Assembly: GCF_009847015.1 (NCBI RefSeq)
Contig: NZ_WVEM01000001.1
Span: 744,001 to 808,000, forward strand
Direction: 5' to 3'
Source of the DNA: Sunxiuqinia indica
GTDB lineage: Bacteria > Bacteroidota > Bacteroidia > Bacteroidales > Prolixibacteraceae
Length of the DNA: 64,000 nucleotides
Shown here: piece after piece, positions 18,629 through 27,504 of the stretch
How the letters are laid out: every line of letters starts with the position of its first letter
Numbering within the stretch: the stretch's first letter is position 1
Notes under the pieces: generated by a model
The model's input: only the letters and a program-made list of their open reading frames with translations
What the model was told of the DNA's origin: nothing
The model's database searches: none
Position numbers and translations under genes: made by a program

Positions 18629-18773
18629 CTGTATAATTTTGATAAAAAAAATGGTAACAGATGAAACTCACACCAATAAATTAATCCGTATTTGAATGGA
18701 ATGACTAATTTACTGATGCTCATTTCATGATATTAATTTCTAAATCATTAGTGTCCGGTTAAAATTTCAAATG

Positions 18774-18867
18774 ATGGGCTAAAGCCCGCGTCATATCTGG
18801 CATTCACTCCCCCCGGGATTAATCCCGGGGGGAGTCATCGCACTAGAGCGTCCGGGCTTTAGCCCAT
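18774..18867. repeat. Nested palindromic element between fucI and the DUF6786-like gene
   Basis: Two perfect inverted repeats are nested. The outer 15-bp arms are 18774-18788 (ATGGGCTAAAGCCCG) and 18853-18867. The inner palindrome is 30 bp without a spacer, 18806-18820 (ACTCCCCCCGGGATT) with 18821-18835. A related fragment lies at 6740-6773. It resembles a non-autonomous dispersed palindromic (REP-like) repeat more than a terminator because there is no T-run. Strong folding could nevertheless reduce readthrough from fucI into the genes downstream. Confidence 0.7.
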
Positions 18868-18976
18868 AACTCCATCTTGAGGAATATCAACTGTTCTATT
18901 TTCATTCGTTTCTCGCATCACCCAAGTTTTTATTTTTCCCGGACAACAGTAATTCAAAATAAATTAAAATAAACGA

Positions 18977-20758
18977 CTAGCCATAAAGAGGCCCGTAGTT
19001 TTTACACGCCCGGTAATCGGAACCTTCCTTATTTGCTCCGAATGAAGCCCAGGCACTTGGACGGAAAATATCTTTATCTTCTACATTGTGCATTGAAACC
19101 GGAATACGGAGGATCGATGCTAATGTAATTAGGTCGGCACCAATGTGTCCATACGAAATGGCGCCATGGTTAGCTCCCCAATTGGCCATAACGCTGTAAA
19201 CATCTTTAAAAGCGTCTTCATCGTTCAAACGTGGCACAAACCAGGTTGTTGGCCAGGTTGGATTGGTGCGCTCATCTAATAAATGATGAATATCTTCGGG
19301 TAATTCAACAGTCCATCCTTCAGCTATTTGGATGACTGGCCCCTGCCCTTTTACCAGGTTTACACGCGACATAGTTACCGGCATTTTGCCTTCAGTTTTA
19401 AATTGAGATGAATAACCACCACCTCTAAAATAACCTAAATCAGCAGGACACCAGTTTGTTTTATCTAAACATGCTTTGGCTTCTTCATCCGAAATATCCC
19501 AATAAGGTTTCATCACCGGATTTCCTTCAGCATCTCTTTGCTGTGCTGTGGCATCTAAGGTTGTCGATCCGGAATTAATTAAGTGGATAATTCCGTTTCG
19601 GGCTAATCCTGTCAGTTCTTTTCCGGTTACTCGTATTACAGCTTCAGGGCTCCAGAATGTGCGAACGTCTGAAAATATTTGAGCGGTATTGGTTAACAAG
19701 TGACCAAACAACATGGGCACTGCATTTAAACTATCATTCTCGGTGGCAAAAACATAGGCCTCGCGTATACCATTCCAGTCGAATGAAGAATTCAACATCG
19801 CTTCAGTAAAGTCAGCATTTGGGTAGTAGTCTGTCCATTGACGCTGCCCCTGGAAACCGCCTGCAATTGCATTATGGCCTTTCGCTTCCTCTCCGAAACC
19901 AAGCTCCGCCAATTTCGGATTGCCAATCATTAGATCGCGACAGATCAGGGTCATTTTAACTACAATTTCCCATTCCCAATCTTTTCTTTTCCGGTCGCTC
20001 TGTTTATCTTTTGCGTTGTGGTCATCACCCTCCTGGCAATTTTCCTTTACCCAAGCCAAGGCTGTTTTATATTCTGAAGGATCGAAAATCTCCTGATCAA
20101 TTCGACGTTTAATCTCGGTCATGTCAACAAACTCTGTACGCATCCCCAGATATTCCTGAAAAAAATCGGCATCAACCATAGAGCCGGCAATTCCCATTGA
20201 AGTATAGCCAAGCGACAGATATGACTTTCCTTTTATTTGCGCCGAAGCTAAAGCGGCTTTTGTAAACCGCAATATTTTCTCGCGAACGTCATTTGGGATA
20301 GCTGTATCTCCGGCATCTTGAACATCGCGGCCATAAATTCCGAAAGCCGGCAAGCCTTTCTGAGTATATCCGGCAAGTGCTGCGGCCAAATAGACGGCTC
20401 CGGGACGCTCAGTTCCATTAAATCCCCAAACGGCTTTAGGAAGAAGCGGGTCACTGTCCATCACCTCTGTTCCGTAGCACCAGCATGGTGTTACAGTCAG
20501 CGAAACGCCAACTCCTTCACGACTGAATTTATCAGCGCAATTAGCAGCATCTGCTACACCTCCAATGGTTGTGTCTGCAATAACACATTCCACCTTTTCG
20601 CCAGAAGGAAAGCGCAAGTTTTCTTCAATTAGTTGAGCGGCAGCTTTCGCCAAATTCATGGTTTGAACCTCGAGTGATTCACGAACTCCACGTTCGCGAC
20701 CATCTATTACTGGACGGATTCCTACTTTGGGCAAACGTCCGATTAAACGATTTTTCAT
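18977..20758 (-). CDS. fucI: L-fucose isomerase
   Basis: Converts L-fucose to L-fuculose (Mn2+-dependent). The 593-residue length matches the family. The N-terminal [20 protein letters not shown], the [13 protein letters not shown] segment, the central [21 protein letters not shown] holding metal-ligand acidic residues, and the C-terminal [14 protein letters not shown] are all typical. It is the first gene of the minus-strand fucose locus. Fuculokinase and fuculose-phosphate aldolase genes are not present, so the remaining steps must be encoded elsewhere. Confidence 0.95.
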   Translation of the reverse strand: MKNRLIGRLPKVGIRPVIDGRERGVRESLEVQTMNLAKAAAQLIEENLRFPSGEKVECVIADTTIGGVADAANCADKFSREGVGVSLTVTPCWCYGTEVMDSDPLLPKAVWGFNGTERPGAVYLAAALAGYTQKGLPAFGIYGRDVQDAGDTAIPNDVREKILRFTKAALASAQIKGKSYLSLGYTSMGIAGSMVDADFFQEYLGMRTEFVDMTEIKRRIDQEIFDPSEYKTALAWVKENCQEGDDHNAKDKQSDRKRKDWEWEIVVKMTLICRDLMIGNPKLAELGFGEEAKGHNAIAGGFQGQRQWTDYYPNADFTEAMLNSSFDWNGIREAYVFATENDSLNAVPMLFGHLLTNTAQIFSDVRTFWSPEAVIRVTGKELTGLARNGIIHLINSGSTTLDATAQQRDAEGNPVMKPYWDISDEEAKACLDKTNWCPADLGYFRGGGYSSQFKTEGKMPVTMSRVNLVKGQGPVIQIAEGWTVELPEDIHHLLDERTNPTWPTTWFVPRLNDEDAFKDVYSVMANWGANHGAISYGHIGADLITLASILRIPVSMHNVEDKDIFRPSAWASFGANKEGSDYRACKNYGPLYG

Positions 20759-20837
20759 ATTGAATTGATATTTAAATTATATTTTTCGTATTGTGCTGTA
20801 CTGTGCTGCTAAAGTAGGAAAAATTCAATCGTTTTAT

Positions 20838-20872
20838 CATGTTGGAAAACATGGTTTAAAAAGTTAGATTTG
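20838..20872 (+). promoter_or_regulatory. Promoter of the symporter gene with an inverted repeat over the -33 box
   Basis: TTG (20842-20844), 20-base spacer, then TAGATTTG (20865-20872), a perfect Bacteroidota promoter, 22 bases before the ATG at 20895. The -33 TTG lies inside the inverted repeat CATGTT-GGAA-AACATG (20838-20853), an operator-like arrangement. Confidence 0.6.
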
Positions 20873-20894
20873 TACCAGTCTCAATTCAAACTAC

Positions 20895-22313
20895 ATGCAA
20901 ATATTTAAGCTACAGCTCCACTGGCAAATCCTGATTGCGTTGCTACTATCAATTGGTTACGGAATAATTTTCCCAACGCAATACACCGTTGATCAAGAAG
21001 CCATTAGTCAATTGCAGAAAACGCATTTAAGTGCGGCTGTTATTGAAAAAGTTGGGGGATTGCAAGGTGAAGAATACAGTACAATGCAAGACTTTCAGGT
21101 AAAAATGAAACAATTGCTGACGTCTGATGAATACGATAAATATCAATCTACAATTAGAAAAGCGAGTTACAACAACCCTCACATTAATGCCGTTAGTTGG
21201 ATGGGGGATCTGTTTCTTCGTGCTTTAAAAATGTTGATCATTCCGCTGATTTTAAGCTCACTAATATCGGGAATTACAAATATTGGCACCGGTAAAAATT
21301 TGGGAAGACTGGGCTTAAAAACAATAGGATATTATGTAATGACATCTGTTTTGGCCATTGTAACAGGCTTATTTTTTGTCAATCTCTTTAAGCCTGGGGT
21401 TGGGGCTGATTTAAACTTTCAGGAAACGGTTGAAGGCTTGGTTGAAAAGCAGAGATCATTTCGGGATATTTTGGTCGAAATTATTCCTCAAAATATTTTT
21501 CAAGCTTTCAATGAAAGTGATATGCTTTCCATTATTTTCTTTGCCGTGTTATTTGGCTTTTTCATTACCAAAGTGGATACCGTTAATCGTGAAGTTCTAA
21601 AAAAGGCATTCAATGCCATTTTCGAAGTCATGATGAAAATCACCATGTTTATTATCAAATTCACGCCACTTGGGATATTTGGTATTGTTGCCAAAGTAAT
21701 TGCAGACCAAGATGATTTAGCCGGTTTGATGTCGCGCATGGGAATTTACATGGGCACTGTTGTTTTAGCACTAACCGTACATTTTTTGGTCACTCTTCCA
21801 CTATTGATGAAGTTTCTTGGAAAGGCTAGTCCGCGGAGACACTTTCAAAATATGACCACTCCCCTTCTAACTGCTTTTTCAACTTCATCGTCAGGAGCAA
21901 CTTTACCATTAACGATGGATGCAGTTGAGTCAAAATCAGGAGTATCAAACAAAATAAGCAGCTTTACACTACCCCTGGGAGCAACCATCAATATGGATGG
22001 AACTGCGCTTTATGAATGTGTTGCGGCTATTTTTATTGCCCAGGCTTATGGTCATGATTTAAGCATCATTCAACAAGCAATTATTGTTGCAACAGCATTA
22101 TTAGCGTCTATTGGAGCAGCTGCTATTCCCATGGCCGGTTTGGTTATGATAACCGTTATTTTATCAGCCGTTGGACTTCCGTTGGAAGGCATTGGATTAA
22201 TCCTTGCGGTTGACCGAATTTTAGACATGTTCAGAACAGCTACCAATGTGTGGAGTGATAGCTGTGGAGCGGTCATTATTGCAAAAAGTGAAGGTGAAGA
22301 TCTGCAGGTTTAG
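20895..22313 (+). CDS. Dicarboxylate/amino acid:cation symporter (DAACS family)
   Basis: A 472-residue SLC1/GltP-type secondary transporter for glutamate, aspartate or C4-dicarboxylates with Na+ or H+. The serine-rich re-entrant loop STSSSGATLPLTM, the MDGTALYECVAAIFIAQ motif and the C-terminal RILDMFRTATNVWSDSCGA segment are diagnostic. An extended loop of about 50 residues follows the first membrane helix, seen in some Bacteroidota members. It diverges from fucI. Its stop overlaps the convergent DUF134 gene by 4 nt. Confidence 0.92.
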   Translation: MQIFKLQLHWQILIALLLSIGYGIIFPTQYTVDQEAISQLQKTHLSAAVIEKVGGLQGEEYSTMQDFQVKMKQLLTSDEYDKYQSTIRKASYNNPHINAVSWMGDLFLRALKMLIIPLILSSLISGITNIGTGKNLGRLGLKTIGYYVMTSVLAIVTGLFFVNLFKPGVGADLNFQETVEGLVEKQRSFRDILVEIIPQNIFQAFNESDMLSIIFFAVLFGFFITKVDTVNREVLKKAFNAIFEVMMKITMFIIKFTPLGIFGIVAKVIADQDDLAGLMSRMGIYMGTVVLALTVHFLVTLPLLMKFLGKASPRRHFQNMTTPLLTAFSTSSSGATLPLTMDAVESKSGVSNKISSFTLPLGATINMDGTALYECVAAIFIAQAYGHDLSIIQQAIIVATALLASIGAAAIPMAGLVMITVILSAVGLPLEGIGLILAVDRILDMFRTATNVWSDSCGAVIIAKSEGEDLQV

Positions 22314-22723
22314 TTACTTTTCTTATAAAAATCATTCAAAGATTCAATTTCATTTGAATTGCAAACCGGGCAATTTTCGCCGGCTTTAGCCATGTTGAAC
22401 TTAGCTTTACAAGATTTGCAACAGTACCAATTCTCATCGAATTGAAAATTACCTCCACGAATGATCAAGTCTTTCCCTTCAACCATTGCCTGTGCTACTT
22501 TATTTCGAGCCGACTCATAAATCCGGGTCAATGTAGGACGAGAAACATCCATACAAACTGCTGCTTCTTCCTGGGTAAGATTATCGTAATCAAGCAATTT
22601 TATTGCCTCATACTCTTCGAAAAACAGCACAACCTGCTGAGCTCTGTTTTTTGGTCCAAATACAGAAAATCCTTTAACTGAGGGCGGGGCTAATAAGCGC
22701 CGTTGTCTTTTTTTACGAGGCAT
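22310..22723 (-). CDS. DUF134-family DNA-binding protein
   Basis: A 137-residue protein with an N-terminal PRKKRQRRL basic stretch. A sigma-70-region-4-like HTH (LTQEEAAVCMDVSRPTLTRI) is followed by a C-terminal zinc-ribbon (CCKSC and CPVC, residues about 109-131). DUF134 proteins are predicted DNA-binding regulators. The gene follows aroC directly with no gap (the aroC stop abuts its ATG), so they may be cotranscribed, but a link to aromatic biosynthesis is not established. Confidence 0.85.
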   Translation of the reverse strand: MPRKKRQRRLLAPPSVKGFSVFGPKNRAQQVVLFFEEYEAIKLLDYDNLTQEEAAVCMDVSRPTLTRIYESARNKVAQAMVEGKDLIIRGGNFQFDENWYCCKSCKAKFNMAKAGENCPVCNSNEIESLNDFYKKSN

Positions 22724-23797
22724 CTAACTTTGATTTACTTTGTTCAACAAATAATGATCAGCAATAACCAGGGCTGCCATTGCTTCAACAATAGGGACAG
22801 CACGTGGTAGTACACAAGGATCGTGACGACCTTTTGGATTGATCGTTACTTCTTTTTCGTCTTTATCAACCGTATGTTGCTCTTTCAACAAGGTTGCAAT
22901 TGGCTTAAAAGCCACATTAAAATAAATGTCTTCTCCATTCGAAATTCCACCTTGAATTCCTCCGGAATTATTGGTTTTGGTGCGAATACCGCTCTCCGAC
23001 TTTATAAAGACATCGTTATGCTCTGAGCCACTTAGTTTTGTTCCATCGAAACCTGATCCGTATTCAAATCCTTTGACCGCATTGATTCCCAACATGGCAT
23101 GACCTAAATCGGCATGCAGCTTATTAAAAACCGGTTCGCCTAAACCAACTGAAACTCCCTGAATAACTCCCTGAATAACTCCGCCAACGGTATCATGATT
23201 TTTACCGGCTTTTTCAATACGGGCAATCATCTTATCAGCAGTTTCGGCATCCGGACAGCGAACAATATTACTGTCAATCAATTTTAAATCAAGCTCTTTG
23301 TAGCTTTTTGTCAGTTCAACTTCGCCCACTCGCTTTACGAATGCATTAATATCGACACCAAATTGCTTCAGCATCAATTTAGCGATAGCTCCGGCTGCAA
23401 CCCGTGCGATTGTTTCACGCGCAGAGGAACGTCCTCCTCCACGATGATCGCGGCTCCCATATTTCTTCAGATAAGTATAATCGGCATGTGAAGGACGAAA
23501 AATATCTTTCAGGTTATTGTAGTCGTTCGAGTGTTGATCTTTATTTCTAATCAGAAAACCGATGGGTGTTCCCTGCGTTTTTCCTTCAAAAATACCCGAT
23601 AAAAATTCAACCTGATCCGATTCTTTTCGTTGGGTCGTAATTTTCGATTGTCCGGGTTTACGACGATCGAGTTCATTTTGAATAAAATCCAAATCGATTT
23701 CGACACCTGCCGGGCAGCCATCAATAATACCACCAATTCCTACACCATGAGATTCTCCAAAAGAGGTTAATCTGAATAATTGTCCGAAGCTATTCAT
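22724..23797 (-). CDS. aroC: Chorismate synthase
   Basis: Makes chorismate from 5-enolpyruvylshikimate-3-phosphate with reduced FMN, the last shikimate-pathway step. The 357-residue protein has the N-terminal signature [18 protein letters not shown], then [18 protein letters not shown], and the C-terminal [18 protein letters not shown]. It lies downstream of slyD, with a terminator-like hairpin between them, and directly upstream of the DUF134 gene. Confidence 0.97.
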   Translation of the reverse strand: MNSFGQLFRLTSFGESHGVGIGGIIDGCPAGVEIDLDFIQNELDRRKPGQSKITTQRKESDQVEFLSGIFEGKTQGTPIGFLIRNKDQHSNDYNNLKDIFRPSHADYTYLKKYGSRDHRGGGRSSARETIARVAAGAIAKLMLKQFGVDINAFVKRVGEVELTKSYKELDLKLIDSNIVRCPDAETADKMIARIEKAGKNHDTVGGVIQGVIQGVSVGLGEPVFNKLHADLGHAMLGINAVKGFEYGSGFDGTKLSGSEHNDVFIKSESGIRTKTNNSGGIQGGISNGEDIYFNVAFKPIATLLKEQHTVDKDEKEVTINPKGRHDPCVLPRAVPIVEAMAALVIADHYLLNKVNQS

Positions 23798-23807
23798 TAT
23801 TTTTGGT

Positions 23808-23845
23808 TAAAAAATATTGCTCCCGATTGCTCAGAAGCAATATTC
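23808..23845 (-). terminator. Rho-independent terminator after slyD (minus strand)
   Basis: Nine-base inverted repeat AATATTGCT/AGCAATATT (23814-23822 with 23837-23845). On the minus strand the stem is followed by a run of T (complement of the A-run at 23811-23815 and beyond). It lies between the slyD stop and the aroC start. Confidence 0.6.
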
Positions 23846-23862
23846 TGGATACGTTTTATCAA

Positions 23863-24465
23863 TTAGCAGCCACAACCGCAGCTTCCACCATTTGCTTTCT
23901 CTGTTTCACAGCTTTCGCCCTCTTCACACCCGCAGCCACCGCTGTCACTTTCGCAACCACCACTACCGCAGCCACAGCCGCTACCTTGCACAGTTGCTGC
24001 AATTTCCTCATCAGTAGCATCGCGCACTTCCAACACTTTTCCTGAGAAGAATAAGTCCTCGCCAGCCAAAGGATGGTTAAAATCCATTTTTACATGCTCG
24101 TCAGTAATTTCCAACACCAGGCCGTTCATACGTTGACCGCTAGCACTCATCATTGGAACTGTATTGCCAACTTTAATAATTTCCTCATCAAATTTCCCTT
24201 CAACCAGAAACAGGTTTTTAGGAAGATCAACAACTGCATTCTCATCAGCTTGCCCGTAAGCATCTTCACATGAAAGATTTATATTGAAGTCCTTGCCTTG
24301 CTCAAGACCTTGTAAAAGGTCTTCAAACTTTGGCAACATAAGTCCAGCACCATAAACAAAGTTTAGTGGTTTCTCGGCTGTTGCCTGTTCTATCAATTCT
24401 CCGTTTGCTCCTTCGATTCTTAAATCGTAAGTCAAAGAAACCATTTTGTTTTTAGTAATTGCCAT
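23863..24465 (-). CDS. slyD: FKBP-type peptidyl-prolyl isomerase, SlyD-like
   Basis: Cytoplasmic prolyl isomerase and metallochaperone-type chaperone, 200 residues. The FKBP domain is split by the insert-in-flap domain, as in SlyD: YDLRIEGANGELIEQ, then FVYGAGLMLPKFEDLLQGL, the IF domain from about 80 to 130, and MDFNHPLAGEDLFFSGKVLEV. The last about 35 residues are Gly/Cys-rich (GSGCGCGSGGC, GSCGCGC), which is likely a nickel- or zinc-binding tail, cysteine-based where E. coli SlyD is His-rich. A promoter candidate lies at 24501-24530. Confidence 0.92.
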   Translation of the reverse strand: MAITKNKMVSLTYDLRIEGANGELIEQATAEKPLNFVYGAGLMLPKFEDLLQGLEQGKDFNINLSCEDAYGQADENAVVDLPKNLFLVEGKFDEEIIKVGNTVPMMSASGQRMNGLVLEITDEHVKMDFNHPLAGEDLFFSGKVLEVRDATDEEIAATVQGSGCGCGSGGCESDSGGCGCEEGESCETEKANGGSCGCGC

Positions 24466-24776
24466 TTTAAACTATTTAGATTGATTTTGAATAATACTTG
24501 CAAAGAAATAAAAAACATTGATATATCAAAGAGCACAAAACTCGATGGAATATACATTTAATGTTAACATCATAGATTTCTGTTGGTTTACAAAATGTCC
24601 GTCTTTACACCTCTTTTTACAATTTATTTAGAAAGATTCTCTCAAAACCCATTTTATTATCCAACAAATCTTCCTTTCAGAAAACATGCTGTACTAACAA
24701 GATTGGAAAAGTATTTTTATAAAAAAATAGAGATAGTTAGGAATAAGCAACTTAAAAATGTGACCGTCCACCGCCT
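24466..24776. other. Intergenic stretch between lptD end and slyD start
   Basis: About 310 AT-rich bases. A 65-residue frame on the plus strand (24583-24780) has no recognisable domain and skewed composition, and I do not regard it as a gene. The slyD promoter lies at its left end. Confidence 0.4.
24501..24530 (-). promoter_or_regulatory. Candidate slyD promoter
   Basis: Read on the minus strand: TTTG (24530-24527), 18 bases, then TTTCTTTG (24508-24501), one mismatch from TAnnTTTG, about 36 bases before the slyD ATG. Confidence 0.4.
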
Positions 24777-27383
24777 TTAATTATTGTCAAACCAGCTTCG
24801 TTTCTTGTCTATTTTCAAATCTTTAAGCATGGCTGATGAGGCATTAATTGTGAAACTGTAACTTTTGCGGCGACCAAATGGCACAAAATTGAAGGCCATA
24901 TTCCAACAATGTAACCGACGATTTATATTGAAGGTGGTAAAAGAAAACTCACCAGCTTGAATATCAAAGTTTGTGGATAGCGACATATTCCATTCGCGCG
25001 TTAATTTCACCCGGCCACTAAAGTTTAAACTCTGGTTGACTTGTGCATCATGATAATTACTTCTTTTTGAGTAGCTAAAGCTATAATTAAACCGAAAGTC
25101 CCATGGAATATCAAAATCATAGTATTCGATGCTCCCATCCGGATACATGATTTGCTCACCAGGTTCTTCTCCTTCTTCCGCATTCGCTTCTTCTTTCTGT
25201 TTCGATTTAAATGACATCCCGAAGGAAAGGTTTGCATTGGTCAGTCGGCCTAACTTGGCTAATCCCGAAGCTTCATTCCACATAAACTGATTAATTCGGG
25301 TTCCCTTTTCATCAGTATTGTAGGGGTCAACTGTCCCGCCAAAGTTCAAGCTTACACCTTTAATTGTTGTTCGCCCATTTATTCGAATGGTACTTAGATT
25401 TAATGAATCAGCGATAAAATTGTACGATCCGCTAAATCCCAGATTATCGATAATCTTTACTTTCTCAAATTTCTCTTCGTTCGATGTAGTATCGTTTTTA
25501 GCTGCCATTTTTGCTTCGAGGTTGTTGGTAAGTCCGAAGTTAATCGCTGCACTCTCTCCTCTCCCGGCCGAACCAAAAATAGCACCTTTAAAACGATTGT
25601 AATAAATTTGATTTCCCTCGTGATCCATATACGAGTCATAAAAATCGTATTTGGGGTCACCAAAATCAGGAGTATAACTAAAACTAACCGAAGGCGACAT
25701 TTTATGCCTGATGGCTTTCATTCGGGAATTGGGATTCTTCATCAAATACATCCCGTAAATATTTGTTTGCGAACTCAAGCTAAATGAATAGTTGTAATTT
25801 CGGCGAAAATGATAGATGGTATCTTCCCAAACTGTTCCTTCCTGAGCGATATTGTCGTAGGCATAATTTTGGGTAATATAATTTGTATACCAACGCTCAG
25901 AATAACTAACACTTGGACTTACATTGACATACTTAAATAGGTTGAAATTCGGCAAGCTGATTGGGATGGAGTGTTTCCATCCATTTTGCCAATCGCGTAT
26001 AATCGACTGATTCAGCAATTCATCTTCTTTTGCGGTTATGGAGTTTTTTATATTACCGGTGTAGCTAAAACCAATTTTCTCGTACCACTTTGGAGCCCCA
26101 ACACGATCTTTCTGTCGAAACGGATAGATTTTCGCCATGGAAAAGGTTAGCTCCGGAAAACTTAAGGAAATAGTAGTATCTCGTGAGTTTTGTGAGTGCC
26201 TGAAACTGGCTGACATATTAAATGGAGAGTTTTCCCATTTTTTAGAATATGAAATACTCGACGATTTAGTGGTTTGCAAATAGCTTTGCACATCATATGA
26301 GTTCTGCTTGTCGTAACTTGTTGTAGACAGGTTTACGCTGGCCGAGAATGATTGATATGGATTGGCCTTACTGTCCTGCGAATGCGACCACCTAACTGAA
26401 AACCCCGGCGAACGGCTAAAATCAGGTAAGTCAGGATCACTGTAACGGTTTACATTATACCTGAAATCAAAGTTTCCTGAAAATTTATACCGTTTTTTAT
26501 AGTTGGTATGCACATTGGCCCCCCACGAACCTTTAGAGTAAATATCCCCTTTCATCGTTAAATCGAAATAAGGACTTGCTGCCCAATAATAACCTCCTTC
26601 GCGCAAAAAGAATCCTCTGCTTTGTTCTTCACCATAGGTAGGGACTATGATACCAGAAGAATAACTGGGTGAGTTTGGGAAGAACCCAAATGGGATCATT
26701 GGGAAATAAATTGGAAAATCTTCTAACACTAAATATGCCGGGCCGGTAATAATTTTCTTATTCGAAATAACCTTTGCTCGGGTCATTCTTAAATAAAAAT
26801 GCGGATGGTCTGCATCACAGGTCGTATACTTTCCTTTTTTCAGAATAAAAGAGTTGGCATCAATTTTTTTGGTTCGCTCACTATGAACATATCCGTCGCC
26901 CTGCTGCGTTTTCACTTCAGTGATTATTCCCTTTTGAGTTTCAAAGTTATACCGCAGCGTTTTACTCTCAAACTCCTCTTCCCCATCTTTAAATACCGGC
27001 GAACCTTGAACAACCTCTGCCGAATCGGGAACACCTTCGGCATACACCTCTTTCGTTTCCAAATCAAGTTCAATGTAATCGGCTTTCAGTTCAATCGTTT
27101 GGTAAGTCACCATCGCCTCTTTGTATAAATATACTTTTTGGCCATCCAGCGAAATCACAATAGAGTCCAACGCATTATAATTTATAGGAGCCTCAAGAAC
27201 CGTTGTTTTTGCAGTATCCCGCTTCGCTATTGAATCCTGGGTAGCCGACATTCTGGATGACAAAATAGAATCAGGCTTTAACTCAGGCTGAGGAATAGAA
27301 GAAAGTTCCGTGTCGGGCAATTCCTGTGCATAAGTATTAACACAGAAAAAAAACAAAATATATGTGAAGATTATTTTCGTCAA
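24777..27383 (-). CDS. lptD: LPS-assembly outer-membrane protein, LptD-like
   Basis: An 868-residue protein with signal peptide (residues 1-19, ending NTYAQ), an OstA-like N-terminal domain (IELDLETKEVYAEGVPDS near residues 103-120) and a long C-terminal beta-barrel rich in alternating aromatic strands. The GPAYLVLEDFPIYFPMIPFG segment is typical of Bacteroidota LptD homologues. It inserts LPS into the outer leaflet. The start codon is TTG at 27383: an in-frame stop lies a few codons upstream with no ATG between, and the signal peptide begins right there. A -7 box lies at 27421-27428. Confidence 0.85.
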   Translation of the reverse strand: MTKIIFTYILFFFCVNTYAQELPDTELSSIPQPELKPDSILSSRMSATQDSIAKRDTAKTTVLEAPINYNALDSIVISLDGQKVYLYKEAMVTYQTIELKADYIELDLETKEVYAEGVPDSAEVVQGSPVFKDGEEEFESKTLRYNFETQKGIITEVKTQQGDGYVHSERTKKIDANSFILKKGKYTTCDADHPHFYLRMTRAKVISNKKIITGPAYLVLEDFPIYFPMIPFGFFPNSPSYSSGIIVPTYGEEQSRGFFLREGGYYWAASPYFDLTMKGDIYSKGSWGANVHTNYKKRYKFSGNFDFRYNVNRYSDPDLPDFSRSPGFSVRWSHSQDSKANPYQSFSASVNLSTTSYDKQNSYDVQSYLQTTKSSSISYSKKWENSPFNMSASFRHSQNSRDTTISLSFPELTFSMAKIYPFRQKDRVGAPKWYEKIGFSYTGNIKNSITAKEDELLNQSIIRDWQNGWKHSIPISLPNFNLFKYVNVSPSVSYSERWYTNYITQNYAYDNIAQEGTVWEDTIYHFRRNYNYSFSLSSQTNIYGMYLMKNPNSRMKAIRHKMSPSVSFSYTPDFGDPKYDFYDSYMDHEGNQIYYNRFKGAIFGSAGRGESAAINFGLTNNLEAKMAAKNDTTSNEEKFEKVKIIDNLGFSGSYNFIADSLNLSTIRINGRTTIKGVSLNFGGTVDPYNTDEKGTRINQFMWNEASGLAKLGRLTNANLSFGMSFKSKQKEEANAEEGEEPGEQIMYPDGSIEYYDFDIPWDFRFNYSFSYSKRSNYHDAQVNQSLNFSGRVKLTREWNMSLSTNFDIQAGEFSFTTFNINRRLHCWNMAFNFVPFGRRKSYSFTINASSAMLKDLKIDKKRSWFDNN

Positions 27384-27420
27384 ATCAGAAAATGTTAGCC
27401 ATTTCGGTTACATTGGACTG

Positions 27421-27428
27421 CAAAAATA
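27421..27428 (-). promoter_or_regulatory. -7 box of lptD (TATTTTTG on minus strand)
   Basis: Perfect TAnnTTTG on the minus strand, 37 bases upstream of the TTG start. TTTG lies 15 bases further upstream (27447-27444), somewhat closer than usual for a -33 box. Confidence 0.45.
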
Positions 27429-27481
27429 TAAATTCAACCCAGACAAATGCGTGAACAAATGCAAAATAATTTTAATATTTC

Positions 27482-27489
27482 TATTTTTG
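27482..27489 (+). promoter_or_regulatory. -7 box of the amidase gene (TATTTTTG)
   Basis: Perfect TAnnTTTG match 15 bases before the ATG at 27505. Its position supports a start at 27505 or 27511 and argues against the longer frame opening at 27364. No TTG -33 element was found. Confidence 0.4.
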
Positions 27490-27504
27490 TTGCGTTCAAA
27501 CAAC

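Noticed and set aside
24583-24780. 65-residue ORF in the lptD-slyD spacer
   Set aside because: No recognisable domain or conserved start, AT-driven composition, and it overlaps the end of lptD on the other strand.
27364-27504. Long N-terminal extension of the amidase frame
   Set aside because: It would place 47 residues before a clear signal peptide and overlap the divergent lptD start; a -7 box lies at 27482, after the supposed start.
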